From contig JAKLII010000002.1 of the NCBI GenBank assembly GCA_022709695.1, positions 489,704-553,703 on the forward strand: 64,000 nucleotides of DNA. The letters run 5' to 3'. A program made the position numbers and the translations under genes. Every line of letters starts with the position of its first letter. The stretch's first letter is position 1. Below the pieces are notes generated by a model. It was not told where the DNA came from and made no database searches. It saw only the letters and a list, made by a program, of their open reading frames with translations. Source of the stretch: Bacteroidota bacterium (GTDB lineage: Bacteria > Bacteroidota > Bacteroidia > Bacteroidales > SKPS01). Shown in pieces: positions 44,119-52,898 of the stretch.

Positions 44119-47100
44119 GTGAAAAAACTGGAAAAACGCAGAAAAAATAATCGCAGGTTTTCAGGCAGAAAATGGGTGATTTCCCTGCTTCTGCTTTGGA
44201 TGGCATTCCCGGCTTTTTCGCAATTCTACAACGGATCCCAGCTCACCTTCGGGAAGAACCGTGTACAGTACAATGTTGACAGGTTCTGGACCCATTACCG
44301 GTATGCCCGGTTCGACACCTATTTCTACATGGGCGGAAAGGAATATGCTTTGTACACAGCCCGTTATGCCATGGAGGTGATGCCTGACATGGAGGAGCAA
44401 CTCGACTACAGCCTTTCGGAGAAGATTCAGTTCATCATCTTCAATAACCTGTCGGAGCTGAAAGAGAGCAATATTGGCCTTCTGAGCGATGCCACCTACA
44501 ATATCGGAGGGGTAACCTATATTGTAGGAACCAAAATTTTCCTCTATTTCGACGGCAGCTATATTCATCTTGAAAACCAGATCAGAAAAGGGCTTGCACA
44601 GGTAATGGTGAATGAGCTGCTGTATGGTTCCGAGATTGCCTCACAAATGAAGAATTCAACCCTGATAAGTTTTCCGGAATGGTATCTGAACGGGCTGATT
44701 TCCTATCTGGGAGAGGAATGGAATGTGGAAACCGACAACTTCGTCAGGGATGGGGTTTTAACCGGCAAGTACCGGAATTTCAACAGCCTCACGGGGGAGG
44801 ATGCCGTGTATGCAGGACACAGTGTATGGAAATATGTAGCAGACAAATATGGAGCCGGGAGTATTCCCAACATCCTGTATATGACCAAAGTAAGCCGTCA
44901 GATCAACAATGGTTTTCTTTATGTGATCGGCGTTCCGTTTAAAACCTTGTCGAAAGAGTGGATGGAATATTTCAGCAATGAATACTTCAGATACGACGAG
45001 GACAGGCTTTTCCCGTCAGGTAAGGAAATGCCGGTAAAACAACGGCGGGATATGGCAGTTACCACTGTAAAGGTGAGTCCGGACGGAAGGTACGCTGCCT
45101 TTGTGACCCAGCAATCGGGGAAATACCGGATTATGCTGTATGATGGAGAAACCGGCAGGACGAAACGGCTCTTCCGAAGAGGGCATAAGCTGGATCAGAA
45201 GGTTGATTACAGCTATCCTTTGCTGGCATGGCATCCCAGCAGCAAGCTGTTTACCTTTCTGATAGAAGAAAAAGGTTACCCATGGCTCTATTCCTATACC
45301 CTGGAAGAGGATCTGCTGGAAAAGGACATCATGTCCGATTTTCAGAAAATCACGAGCTATGCCTTCAGCCAGAACGGGGAATTACTGGTGATGAGTGCTG
45401 TACAGCGCGGACAGTCGGATATTTTCGTATATTCCAGGTCATCCCGCACCTCCGAGGCCATCACACGGGATGTCTATGATGACTACACCCCACATTTTCT
45501 TGACGAAGGTGCACGGATCATTTTCAGTTCAAACAGGCCGGGAGACACCCTGGTGCCTGACAGGATTACAGCACGCATCGATACCTTCCGGCTCATTGAC
45601 CGCATGCCATATACGGATATTTTTGTGTACGATTTTCAGAGAAGAAGCCCCGTTCTCAGGAGGATTACCAGTACACCCGATTACAGTGAACACCAGCCTT
45701 CAGAATATCAGCAGGGTTACATGATGTATCTGTCTGAAGAGAATGGAATCCTGAACCGGCATCTGGCCCGATTCGACAGCACTGTTGCCTATATTGACAC
45801 CATCACCCATTACAACTATTTCACCGAATCGTTTCCTGTAACCAATTACCGCCGCTCTCTTTTATCTGCGGAGGTAAACCGGCCGGGAGGCGAGATGACA
45901 GAACTGATCCATTACAGTGGCAAATTCCATATACTACGGTCAGAAGCTGAGGATGCACGATTGATCAGGGGTGTAACGATGACAAATACCACGTTCAGAA
46001 TGCAGCAGCTGGCCAGTGGCCGGGGGAGCATCGTGCCCAAATCAAAACCGAAAGAACAAACACAGGAGCGACAGCAGGAGGGGCAGGCCAAACGGAGGTT
46101 TGTAAACGTAAGGCAGCAGCAGGAAGTACCAGTTGACACAACCGTGACTGAAAAGGAAAATCCTGCGGTTCAACCCCTGCCGGTTCAGAAAAGCCTTTTC
46201 AGGGGAGGCCATACCCTGTTCTTCATCCCGAAGGAACGGGTTTACGAAGTGGCCTTTTCCATCAATCAACTGGTAAGCCAGGTTGACCTCGGATATATCA
46301 ACTCTGCATACCAGACCTTTACCGGAGGCGGGCAGCCCATATACATCAATCCGGGTATCAACAGTTACTTTCGGCTGGGTTTAACCGATCTGCTGGAAGA
46401 TTACCGGATTACGGGTGGAGTCAGAATCTCCTTCAACCTGCAGAACAATGAATATTTTCTGAGTTTTGAAGACCTTAAAAACCGATGGGACAAGCAGATC
46501 ATCCTGCACCGGAAAAGCCTGGAATCCTTTACTGAGTACAGTATTATCAGGAGTTTATCGCATGAGGTGCATTACCTGATCAAATATCCTTTCAGCAATG
46601 TATTCTCTGTTCGTAACGGCCTGATTTTAAGGCTTGACAAAGATGTTTTTCTGGGAACTGATCTGAACAACCTGGAACGGCTGGATCTGTTCAATGCCTG
46701 GTTAACCGGTCGTTCAGAATTGATTTTTGACAATAGCCGTGAGCGGGGGATGAATACCCTGTTTGGATCGCGGGGTAAGCTTTTCGGTGAGTATTATCAG
46801 AAGATCAACGATCTTGATCAGCACATGATCATCCTTGGTGGTGATTACCGGTATTATCTGCCCATCCACCGTACTTTCATCTGGGCGAACAGGATTGCAG
46901 GAAGCACCTCATTTGGCAACAACCGGTTGATGTACTATATGGGCGGGGTTGACAACTGGTTGCTTCCCCGGTTCAACAATGACATCAACATCGACAGGGA
47001 GCAAAACTGGACCTACCAGACCCTGGCCACCAACATGCGTGGCTTTGAGCAGAATATCCGCAACGGGAACAGTTTTGTGGTGATCAACAGCGAACTGAGG

Positions 47101-47427
47101 ATGCCCGTTTTCAGGTATTTTCTGAACCGGCCCCTGCGCAACAATTTCCTGAACCATTTTCAGGTGATCGCATTTGGAGACCTGGGTACTGCCTGGACCG
47201 GGCCTGATCCCTGGTCGGAGAAAAATGCGCTGTACACCCAGGTGGTTGAACAGGGGCCCATTAAGGTAACAGTCAAACGGCAGGTAGATCCGGTGGTCGG
47301 GGGGTTTGGTTTTGGCGTACGGAGTTCGGTTCTGGGATATTTTATCCGTGCCGACTGGGCCTGGGGCATTGAAGACAACACCGTGCTTCCTTCAGTTTTT
47401 TACCTGTCGTTAGGACTTGATTTCTGA
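44119..47427 (+). CDS. Three-part protein: inactive peptidase-MA-like domain, TolB-type propeller, outer-membrane barrel
   Basis: This 1102-residue protein starts at GTG and has a signal peptide (WVISLLLLWMAFPAFS/Q). Residues about 40-290 resemble the peptidase-MA (gluzincin) fold, e.g. 'FPEWYLNGLISYLGEEWN', but no HExxH is present. Residues about 320-640 contain TolB/PD40-type blades ('TVKVSPDGRYAAFVTQQSGK', 'ITSYAFSQNGELLVMSAV', 'ARIIFSSNRPGDT'). A Gln/Lys-rich linker precedes a C-terminal region with alternating hydrophobic strands ending in Phe ('YFIRADWAWGIEDN', 'FYLSLGLDF'), typical of an Omp85-like beta-barrel. It lies 35 bp after the C25 gene. The molecular role is not known to me. 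Confidence 0.75.
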   Translation: MKKLEKRRKNNRRFSGRKWVISLLLLWMAFPAFSQFYNGSQLTFGKNRVQYNVDRFWTHYRYARFDTYFYMGGKEYALYTARYAMEVMPDMEEQLDYSLSEKIQFIIFNNLSELKESNIGLLSDATYNIGGVTYIVGTKIFLYFDGSYIHLENQIRKGLAQVMVNELLYGSEIASQMKNSTLISFPEWYLNGLISYLGEEWNVETDNFVRDGVLTGKYRNFNSLTGEDAVYAGHSVWKYVADKYGAGSIPNILYMTKVSRQINNGFLYVIGVPFKTLSKEWMEYFSNEYFRYDEDRLFPSGKEMPVKQRRDMAVTTVKVSPDGRYAAFVTQQSGKYRIMLYDGETGRTKRLFRRGHKLDQKVDYSYPLLAWHPSSKLFTFLIEEKGYPWLYSYTLEEDLLEKDIMSDFQKITSYAFSQNGELLVMSAVQRGQSDIFVYSRSSRTSEAITRDVYDDYTPHFLDEGARIIFSSNRPGDTLVPDRITARIDTFRLIDRMPYTDIFVYDFQRRSPVLRRITSTPDYSEHQPSEYQQGYMMYLSEENGILNRHLARFDSTVAYIDTITHYNYFTESFPVTNYRRSLLSAEVNRPGGEMTELIHYSGKFHILRSEAEDARLIRGVTMTNTTFRMQQLASGRGSIVPKSKPKEQTQERQQEGQAKRRFVNVRQQQEVPVDTTVTEKENPAVQPLPVQKSLFRGGHTLFFIPKERVYEVAFSINQLVSQVDLGYINSAYQTFTGGGQPIYINPGINSYFRLGLTDLLEDYRITGGVRISFNLQNNEYFLSFEDLKNRWDKQIILHRKSLESFTEYSIIRSLSHEVHYLIKYPFSNVFSVRNGLILRLDKDVFLGTDLNNLERLDLFNAWLTGRSELIFDNSRERGMNTLFGSRGKLFGEYYQKINDLDQHMIILGGDYRYYLPIHRTFIWANRIAGSTSFGNNRLMYYMGGVDNWLLPRFNNDINIDREQNWTYQTLATNMRGFEQNIRNGNSFVVINSELRMPVFRYFLNRPLRNNFLNHFQVIAFGDLGTAWTGPDPWSEKNALYTQVVEQGPIKVTVKRQVDPVVGGFGFGVRSSVLGYFIRADWAWGIEDNTVLPSVFYLSLGLDF

Positions 47428-47444
47428 ACATCAACCCAACCCAC

Positions 47445-48641
47445 ATGACCCAACTATACCCACGTATCAAAGAGATTGCAAGGATTTATCATTCCGAGAC
47501 CATTGCCATCAGGAGGCATCTGCATACGCACCCTGAGTTGTCGGGGCAGGAAGCGATGACGGCTGCCTTTGTGGCGAATCGGCTGGAGCAGATGCAGATC
47601 CCCTTTCGCAGCGGGGTCGGCGGATTTGGATTGGTAGCCCACATCCGTGGATCTCTGACCGGGGATGCCTGTGCAGCACTGCGCGCAGACATGGATGCCC
47701 TTCCGATTGAGGAGAAAAATGATGTATCGTACCGTTCACAGAACCCCGGGGTGATGCATGCCTGCGGCCACGATGCCCATACAGCAGCGCTGCTGGGGGC
47801 GGCAAAGATCCTTCACGAACTCCGGGACAGTTTCGGAGGTACTGTAAAACTGATCTTTCAGCCTTCAGAAGAGCGTTTCCCGGGTGGTGCCAAGGCGATG
47901 ATTGCCGAAGGTGCGCTGATGGATCCTGCTCCGCGCTGCATTTTCGGAGCGCATGTGTTTCCGGAACTGGAGGCCGGGGAGGCGGGATCGGCAGCAGGCC
48001 CCTACATGGCATCCACTGACGAAGTGTATCTTACGGTGAAAGGCAAAGGGGGGCATGCTGCCACCCCCCATCAGAATACCGACCCTGTGGTGATCGGAGC
48101 GCAGATCCTTCTGAACCTCCAGCAGGTGGTAAGCAGGCTGGCTCCGCCGGTAATTCCCACGGTACTTTCGTTTGGACGTTTCATCGCCAATGGCAGAACC
48201 AACATCATTCCCCATGAGGTAAAACTGGAGGGTACTCTGCGTACCTTTGATGAGCAATGGCGTGCCGAAGCACACCGCCATATCACCCGGATCGCACAGC
48301 AGACAGCTGCATCCATGGATGGTGTATGTGAGGTGTTTATTGACAAAGGGTATCCGTTTCTGGTGAATGATCCGGCGGTGACGGAGCTTTTCAACACCAC
48401 CGCCAAAGCCTATCTCGGGGATGGTAAGGTGCACACCCTCGAACAGCGTATGACAGCGGAAGACTTTGCCTATTTTGCCCAGCATACCCCTTCCTGTTTT
48501 TACCGGATTGGTACCGCCAGCCGAAAAAAAGGGATCACCGCCAATCTGCATACCCCCGAATTCAACATTGACGAAAAAAGCCTCGAAACCGCTTCAGGGC
48601 TTATGGCGGCGCTTGCCATTGATGCGCTTGCCAAAGGTTAA
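47445..48641 (+). CDS. M20-family amidohydrolase/peptidase
   Basis: The 398-residue enzyme belongs to the M20D amidohydrolase branch (N-acyl-amino acid or hippurate hydrolases). Motifs are 'RRHLHTHPELSGQE', 'LRADMDALPIEEKNDVSYRS', 'GVMHACGHDAHTAALLGAAK' (metal His), 'LIFQPSEERFPGGAKAMI' (catalytic Glu), 'HVFPELEAG' and 'RMTAEDFAYFAQHTPSCFYR'. These are complete. Its start lies 17 bp after the barrel-protein stop. The natural substrate is unclear. It is cytoplasmic; no signal peptide is seen. Confidence 0.93.
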   Translation: MTQLYPRIKEIARIYHSETIAIRRHLHTHPELSGQEAMTAAFVANRLEQMQIPFRSGVGGFGLVAHIRGSLTGDACAALRADMDALPIEEKNDVSYRSQNPGVMHACGHDAHTAALLGAAKILHELRDSFGGTVKLIFQPSEERFPGGAKAMIAEGALMDPAPRCIFGAHVFPELEAGEAGSAAGPYMASTDEVYLTVKGKGGHAATPHQNTDPVVIGAQILLNLQQVVSRLAPPVIPTVLSFGRFIANGRTNIIPHEVKLEGTLRTFDEQWRAEAHRHITRIAQQTAASMDGVCEVFIDKGYPFLVNDPAVTELFNTTAKAYLGDGKVHTLEQRMTAEDFAYFAQHTPSCFYRIGTASRKKGITANLHTPEFNIDEKSLETASGLMAALAIDALAKG

Positions 48642-48731
48642 TTGAAACAGATCGTTCAGGGTGTCGGAAAAAATCAGATATTTGCACACCTTCGTAAAAG
48701 CATATCATTATCCATTAAAAATTACAGTATT

Positions 48732-49931
48732 ATGTACGGTGAAATGAAGCAGTTTCTGCAAAAAGAACTAGAATCGATCCGCGAAGCCGGATTGTTCAAA
48801 AACGAAAGAATCATTACCACTCCTCAGGGTTTGGAGATCAAAACCAGCGCAGGCCTCAATGTGCTGAATTTCTGCGCCAACAACTACCTGGGGCTTTCAT
48901 CCCATCCCAGGGTAATGGCTGCAGCCGCAAAATCGATGGAAGAGTGGGGCTACGGCCTTTCTTCCGTCAGGTTTATCTGTGGAACCCAGCAGATCCACAA
49001 GGACCTGGAAGCCGCCATGAGCGAGTTTCTGGGTACTGAAGACACGATCCTGTTCTCCTCAGCCTTCGATGCCAACGGTGGAGTTTTTGAACCGCTGCTC
49101 GGAACCGACAGCGCTATCATCTCCGATGAGCTGAATCATGCTTCCATCATCGATGGTGTAAGGCTTTGCAAAGCCCAGCGTTTCCGTTACAGGAACAACG
49201 ACATGGAAGATCTGGAGGCCCAGCTGATTGCAGCCAAGGACTGTACTTTTAAACTGATTGTTACCGATGGCGTGTTTTCAATGGACGGCATCATTGCCAA
49301 GATCGATGAGATCTGCGATCTGGCCGACAAATACAACGCCATGGTTATGGTAGACGACTCCCATGCTTCAGGTTTTGTGGGTGCCAACGGACGCGGAACC
49401 TCTGAGTTCCGCAATGCCTTAGGGCGTGTGGACATCATCACCACTACCTTTGGGAAAGCCCTTGGCGGAGCCTCCGGCGGATGTGTATCGGGCCATAAAG
49501 AGATCATCGACCTGTTGCGTCAGCGCGCCCGTCCTTACCTCTTCTCCAACTCCGTTTCCCCCATCATTGCCGGTGCCACCCTCGAGGTACTGAAGATGCT
49601 GAAAGAGTCGAACGAGCTGGTAACCAAGATTCAGAAAAACACTGATCAGTTCCGCAAAGGGATGACTGAAGCCGGATTTACCATTGTACCCAGCACCCAC
49701 CCCATTACGCCGGTGATGTTCGGACATCTTCCGGAAGATGCAAAGCTGTCACAGAATTTCGCAAACGCATTGCTCCAGGAGGGTATTTATGTGATCGGAT
49801 TCTACTATCCTGTAGTACCCAAAGGTAAAGCCAGAATCCGGGTTCAGATCTCTGCAGCCCACGAAGAGCATCATATTGCCTTTGCCATCGAGAAATTCAC
49901 GAAGGTAGGCAAGCAGCTGAATGTTATCTGA
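48732..49931 (+). CDS. kbl: Glycine C-acetyltransferase (2-amino-3-ketobutyrate CoA ligase)
   Basis: This 399-residue PLP enzyme splits 2-amino-3-ketobutyrate with CoA into glycine and acetyl-CoA. '[20 protein letters not shown]', '[20 protein letters not shown]', '[19 protein letters not shown]' and the PLP-binding Lys242 in '[13 protein letters not shown]' fit Kbl rather than BioF. The start at 48732 gives the normal length; an in-frame TTG at 48642 would extend it with an unconserved segment. Its substrate comes from threonine dehydrogenase, encoded convergently at 51736-52689. The next gene, acpS, starts 6 bp after the stop. Confidence 0.95.
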   Translation: MYGEMKQFLQKELESIREAGLFKNERIITTPQGLEIKTSAGLNVLNFCANNYLGLSSHPRVMAAAAKSMEEWGYGLSSVRFICGTQQIHKDLEAAMSEFLGTEDTILFSSAFDANGGVFEPLLGTDSAIISDELNHASIIDGVRLCKAQRFRYRNNDMEDLEAQLIAAKDCTFKLIVTDGVFSMDGIIAKIDEICDLADKYNAMVMVDDSHASGFVGANGRGTSEFRNALGRVDIITTTFGKALGGASGGCVSGHKEIIDLLRQRARPYLFSNSVSPIIAGATLEVLKMLKESNELVTKIQKNTDQFRKGMTEAGFTIVPSTHPITPVMFGHLPEDAKLSQNFANALLQEGIYVIGFYYPVVPKGKARIRVQISAAHEEHHIAFAIEKFTKVGKQLNVI

Positions 49932-49937
49932 TAACCT

Positions 49938-50312
49938 ATGATCATTGGGATCGGTACCGACATCATTGAGGTTGAACGCATCCGGAAGCATATTGAGGCA
50001 GGATTCGGGTTCAGGGATAAGGTATTCACGGCGCAGGAGATAGCTTATTGCGAATCGAAGACCAACAAAGCCCAGAACTATGCAGCCCGTTTTTCGGCCA
50101 AGGAGGCGTTTCTCAAGGCTGTAGGTACCGGTCTCCGTCATGGACTCGCCTTCACCGACATAGAGGTGGTGAACGACGAATTGGGTAAACCTGAAATGGT
50201 GCTTCATGGCAAAGCGCAGGAGATTATCATGAAAATGGGAGCCAGCGGGATTCAAATCTCCATGACCCATTTGCGCGACTGGGTGAATGCCATCGTAATT
50301 ATCGAAAAATAA
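49938..50312 (+). CDS. acpS: Holo-ACP synthase
   Basis: This 124-residue enzyme transfers the phosphopantetheine arm of CoA to acyl carrier protein, activating it for fatty-acid synthesis. The family signatures 'IIGIGTDIIEVERIRKHIE' (metal-binding Asp) and 'ARFSAKEAFLKAVGTGLRHG' (catalytic Glu and Lys) are complete, and 'MVLHGKAQE' plus 'ISMTHLRDWVNAIVIIE' close the fold. It follows kbl by 6 bp and precedes the S41-like gene by 9 bp. Its link with the lipid operon at 11-14 kb is functional, not positional. Confidence 0.96.
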   Translation: MIIGIGTDIIEVERIRKHIEAGFGFRDKVFTAQEIAYCESKTNKAQNYAARFSAKEAFLKAVGTGLRHGLAFTDIEVVNDELGKPEMVLHGKAQEIIMKMGASGIQISMTHLRDWVNAIVIIEK

Positions 50313-50321
50313 TACCCTGCC

Positions 50322-51668
50322 ATGCCGATCCGCGCACTGATTGCTGCCCTGTTTCTGCTATCCATATCTTTCATGACTCAGGTACATGCCCAGCAGTACC
50401 CGATGGAACTGAGCCTGACAGACAAGCTCTACGGACTATCGAGGGCATGGCAGGAGGTCGAGTCACAGAGTGTTTCGATATACCGGAAACCCGGTCCCGA
50501 CACCGACAGCCTTTTCAGGGCTTATTTGCCCATGGTACTCAACAGTGCCAACGACTACGAGTATTATCGCCTCCTGCAGCGGTTTCTGGCCTCTTTCAAC
50601 GATCCCTTTACCCGGGTTGAATTACCCAAAAGGCTTACCGATTCGATTATTACGCTGCCGCTTGTATTTCGTGAGGCGCGTGGCAGGTACTTCCTGGCCA
50701 ATGCCGATAGCAGGCTAGCAGCACGGATCCCCGTAGGATCGGAAATCCATCGGGTTAACGGCTTTGACATCAGAACCTGGCTAGAAAATGAAGTTGTTCC
50801 ATATATTGCCTCCGGAACCCCGCAGCTGCGCAACGCCCTGGCATTGGAAGCCCTGCCGGCCGGGTGGATCAATACACAGTTGTTACTTTCCTTTACGACC
50901 CCAGACGGGAGAAGTGCCAACGAAGTTCTTGAGAGAATTCCGTACAAAAAGATACAATGGGTATTTCCCCGCAATACCGAACCGGACGGTGCACCTGTAA
51001 TGTTGGAGTGGCAGGAGGGAGACATTGCCCTGGTTACCCTGTACCGCCTGGATGATGCAACCCTCACATCCTTTCCCGATCAAAGGCAACTGATCAAAGC
51101 AAAAGCGATTCTTCTGGATCTCCGGAACTGTCAGCCGGGCAACAACCTGATCGCTGCTGCCCGCCTGGCGCTGAGGTTTTCGAATCAAAGCCAGGTTACA
51201 CTGCCTGGCTTTGGTACACGGAATCAGGCAGTCATCTTTACCGGTGCTGATCAGATCCAGGGTTATGGATCGCCTTCAGGTGGCCCGCTGTTCAGTATCA
51301 TGCAACCGGATTCTCTTGAGAACGACACCACCGGAATCAGATATGGTGTACCCCTTTTCGTTCTTACAGGTGCCACCACTGCCAGCAATGCTGAGCACCT
51401 GATTGTAATGTTACTGCAACTATCTGACAATGTACGTCTTATAGGGGAAACCACAGCCGGATCTACCGGTGCTTCGGTCTCTTCTATATTACCGGGTGGC
51501 GGGCGGCTTTATGTGGGGCAGCGTTTTGATTTTTACCCCGGGAATGATACCTGGTTCGAACAGGGTATTAAACCGGATATTCAGGTTTCAGCAGATATTA
51601 AAAGTCTGTTGAACGGGGAGGACCTCGTGCTGAAAAAAGCTCACGAAGCTGTTAAAAAAGCACAGTAA
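50322..51668 (+). CDS. Exported S41-like (C-terminal processing protease-type) protein
   Basis: The 448-residue protein has a signal peptide (ALIAALFLLSISFMTQVHA/Q). A helical N-terminal part is followed by a PDZ-like segment ('FREARGRYFLANADSRLAAR', 'GSEIHRVNGFDIRTWLENEV') and a core resembling the S41 Ser-Lys protease: 'AKAILLDLRNCQPGNN', 'PLFVLTGATTASNAEHLIVM' where S41 enzymes read 'LxxxxTASAAE', and 'ETTAGSTGASVSSILPGGG'. The catalytic Ser position is retained (TTASNAE), but the canonical Lys position is not confirmed. It probably acts in the periplasm. It follows acpS by 9 bp and ends before a terminator shared with tdh. Confidence 0.75.
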   Translation: MPIRALIAALFLLSISFMTQVHAQQYPMELSLTDKLYGLSRAWQEVESQSVSIYRKPGPDTDSLFRAYLPMVLNSANDYEYYRLLQRFLASFNDPFTRVELPKRLTDSIITLPLVFREARGRYFLANADSRLAARIPVGSEIHRVNGFDIRTWLENEVVPYIASGTPQLRNALALEALPAGWINTQLLLSFTTPDGRSANEVLERIPYKKIQWVFPRNTEPDGAPVMLEWQEGDIALVTLYRLDDATLTSFPDQRQLIKAKAILLDLRNCQPGNNLIAAARLALRFSNQSQVTLPGFGTRNQAVIFTGADQIQGYGSPSGGPLFSIMQPDSLENDTTGIRYGVPLFVLTGATTASNAEHLIVMLLQLSDNVRLIGETTAGSTGASVSSILPGGGRLYVGQRFDFYPGNDTWFEQGIKPDIQVSADIKSLLNGEDLVLKKAHEAVKKAQ

Positions 51669-51685
51669 ACTCGAAATTTTAATAC

Positions 51686-51717
51686 AAAAAAAGAGGGCGC
51701 CTTTTCAGACTCCCTCC
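51686..51717 (-). terminator. Intrinsic terminator after tdh
   Basis: Read on the minus strand, GAGGG and CCCTC pair around a 14-nt loop and are followed by a run of seven T (complement of 51686-51692). The stem is only 5 bp, so strength is moderate; it lies 19 bp past the tdh stop. Confidence 0.55.
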
Positions 51718-51735
51718 TTCTTTCTCAGCCAGCAA

Positions 51736-52689
51736 CTATTTGTTGAATTTTTTCCGGATTTCGCGGATCATCACTTCGGTCATTTTTGCCAGGTCGTACT
51801 CATCGGTGAGTCCCCAGTCGGCGCGGGCAACGCTGTCGTCGATGCTCATCGGCCACGAGTCGGCGATGGCCTGACGGAAGTCGGGTTTGTATTCGATTTC
51901 GAATTCGGGGATATGCTTTTTGATTTCAGCAGCCAGGATTTTCGGATCGAAAGAGATACCACCCACGTTATAGTTGGAACGGATTTTTACTTTTTCGGCC
52001 GGAGCCTCCATCAGGTCAATAGTAGCTTTCAGGCAGTCGGGCATAAATTGCATAGGCAGTTTGGTATCGGGACCCAGGAAGCAGGTGTACTTTCCGTTTT
52101 TCACAGCTTCATAGAAAATCTCCACTGCATAGTCGGTGGTTCCTCCGCCCGGTTCGGTTTTGTAGCTGATGATTCCAGGATAGCGGATACCGCGCACATC
52201 AACCTTGTATTTGTTCCAGTAATATTCGACCCAGCGCTCACCTGCCAGTTTCGACATACCGTACACAGAGGTAGGCTCCATGGTACAGGTTTGCGGGGTA
52301 TGGTCGCGGGGAGTAGTTGGACCAAAAACTGCAATTGAACTGGGCCAGAAGAGTTTGTCGATTTTAACGGTACGACAAAGCTCCAAGACATTGAGCAGGC
52401 TTTGCATGTTGATATCCCAGGAGGGGAGGGGTTTCTTCTCGGCACTGCCTGACAAAACTGCCGCCAGATGGTAAATCTGGTTCACTTTGTACTTGTTAAC
52501 CACTTCGTAGAGCTGATGGGTATTCATCACATCGAAATGTTCGAATGGGCCACTTTCCAGCACTTCCTGCGGGGGTTTTGTGTAGTGTACCGTAGCAATA
52601 ACATTATCTGCGCCATACACACGGCGAAGTTCCATCACCAGTTCAGAACCGATCTGACCGGCGCTTCCGATTACCAATATTTTTTCCAT
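51736..52689 (-). CDS. L-threonine 3-dehydrogenase, short-chain (SDR) type
   Basis: This 317-residue protein is the UDP-galactose-epimerase-like L-threonine dehydrogenase, which oxidises threonine to 2-amino-3-ketobutyrate with NAD+. Visible are the N-terminal 'LVIGSAGQIGSELVMELRR', 'IYHLAAVLSGSAEKKPLPSW', 'FWPSSIAVFGPTTPRDHTPQ', the catalytic YxxxK in 'TSVYGMSKLAGERWVEYYW' and 'GIRYPGIISYKTEPGGGTTD', which are specific to this group. Kbl at 48732 completes the pathway. A strong promoter (TTTG-17-TATCTTTG) lies upstream. Unlike many genomes, the two genes are convergent and two other genes lie between them. Confidence 0.95.
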   Translation of the reverse strand: MEKILVIGSAGQIGSELVMELRRVYGADNVIATVHYTKPPQEVLESGPFEHFDVMNTHQLYEVVNKYKVNQIYHLAAVLSGSAEKKPLPSWDINMQSLLNVLELCRTVKIDKLFWPSSIAVFGPTTPRDHTPQTCTMEPTSVYGMSKLAGERWVEYYWNKYKVDVRGIRYPGIISYKTEPGGGTTDYAVEIFYEAVKNGKYTCFLGPDTKLPMQFMPDCLKATIDLMEAPAEKVKIRSNYNVGGISFDPKILAAEIKKHIPEFEIEYKPDFRQAIADSWPMSIDDSVARADWGLTDEYDLAKMTEVMIREIRKKFNK

Positions 52690-52735
52690 CGCGAATAAGT
52701 TGATAAATGATTATTCAGATTTGAAATTCCGGCCA

Positions 52736-52764
52736 CAAAGATAGAATATTTCTACTGGCACAAA
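52736..52764 (-). promoter_or_regulatory. Promoter of the threonine dehydrogenase gene
   Basis: On the minus strand TTTG (52764-52761), a 17-bp spacer and TATCTTTG (52743-52736) match the Bacteroidota consensus exactly. The leader to the ATG at 52689 is about 40 nt. Confidence 0.85.
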
Positions 52765-52841
52765 ACGGTTTCACAACCCTAGCTTTCGCCTAATTTCAAC
52801 CCATGATTCCAAGGAAATCCGGAGGATATATAATCTGAAAT

Positions 52842-52876
52842 AAAAAAAGGAGGACAGCAAATGCAATCCTCCTTTC
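52842..52876 (-). terminator. Intrinsic terminator after the giant surface-protein gene
   Basis: AAAGGAGGA (52846-52854) and TCCTCCTTT (52867-52875) form a 9-bp perfect stem with a 12-nt loop. On the minus strand it is followed by a T-rich tract (complement of 52842-52848). It starts 23 bp after the stop codon at 52899. Confidence 0.9.
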
Positions 52877-52898
52877 TATACTCACATTCGAAATACCC

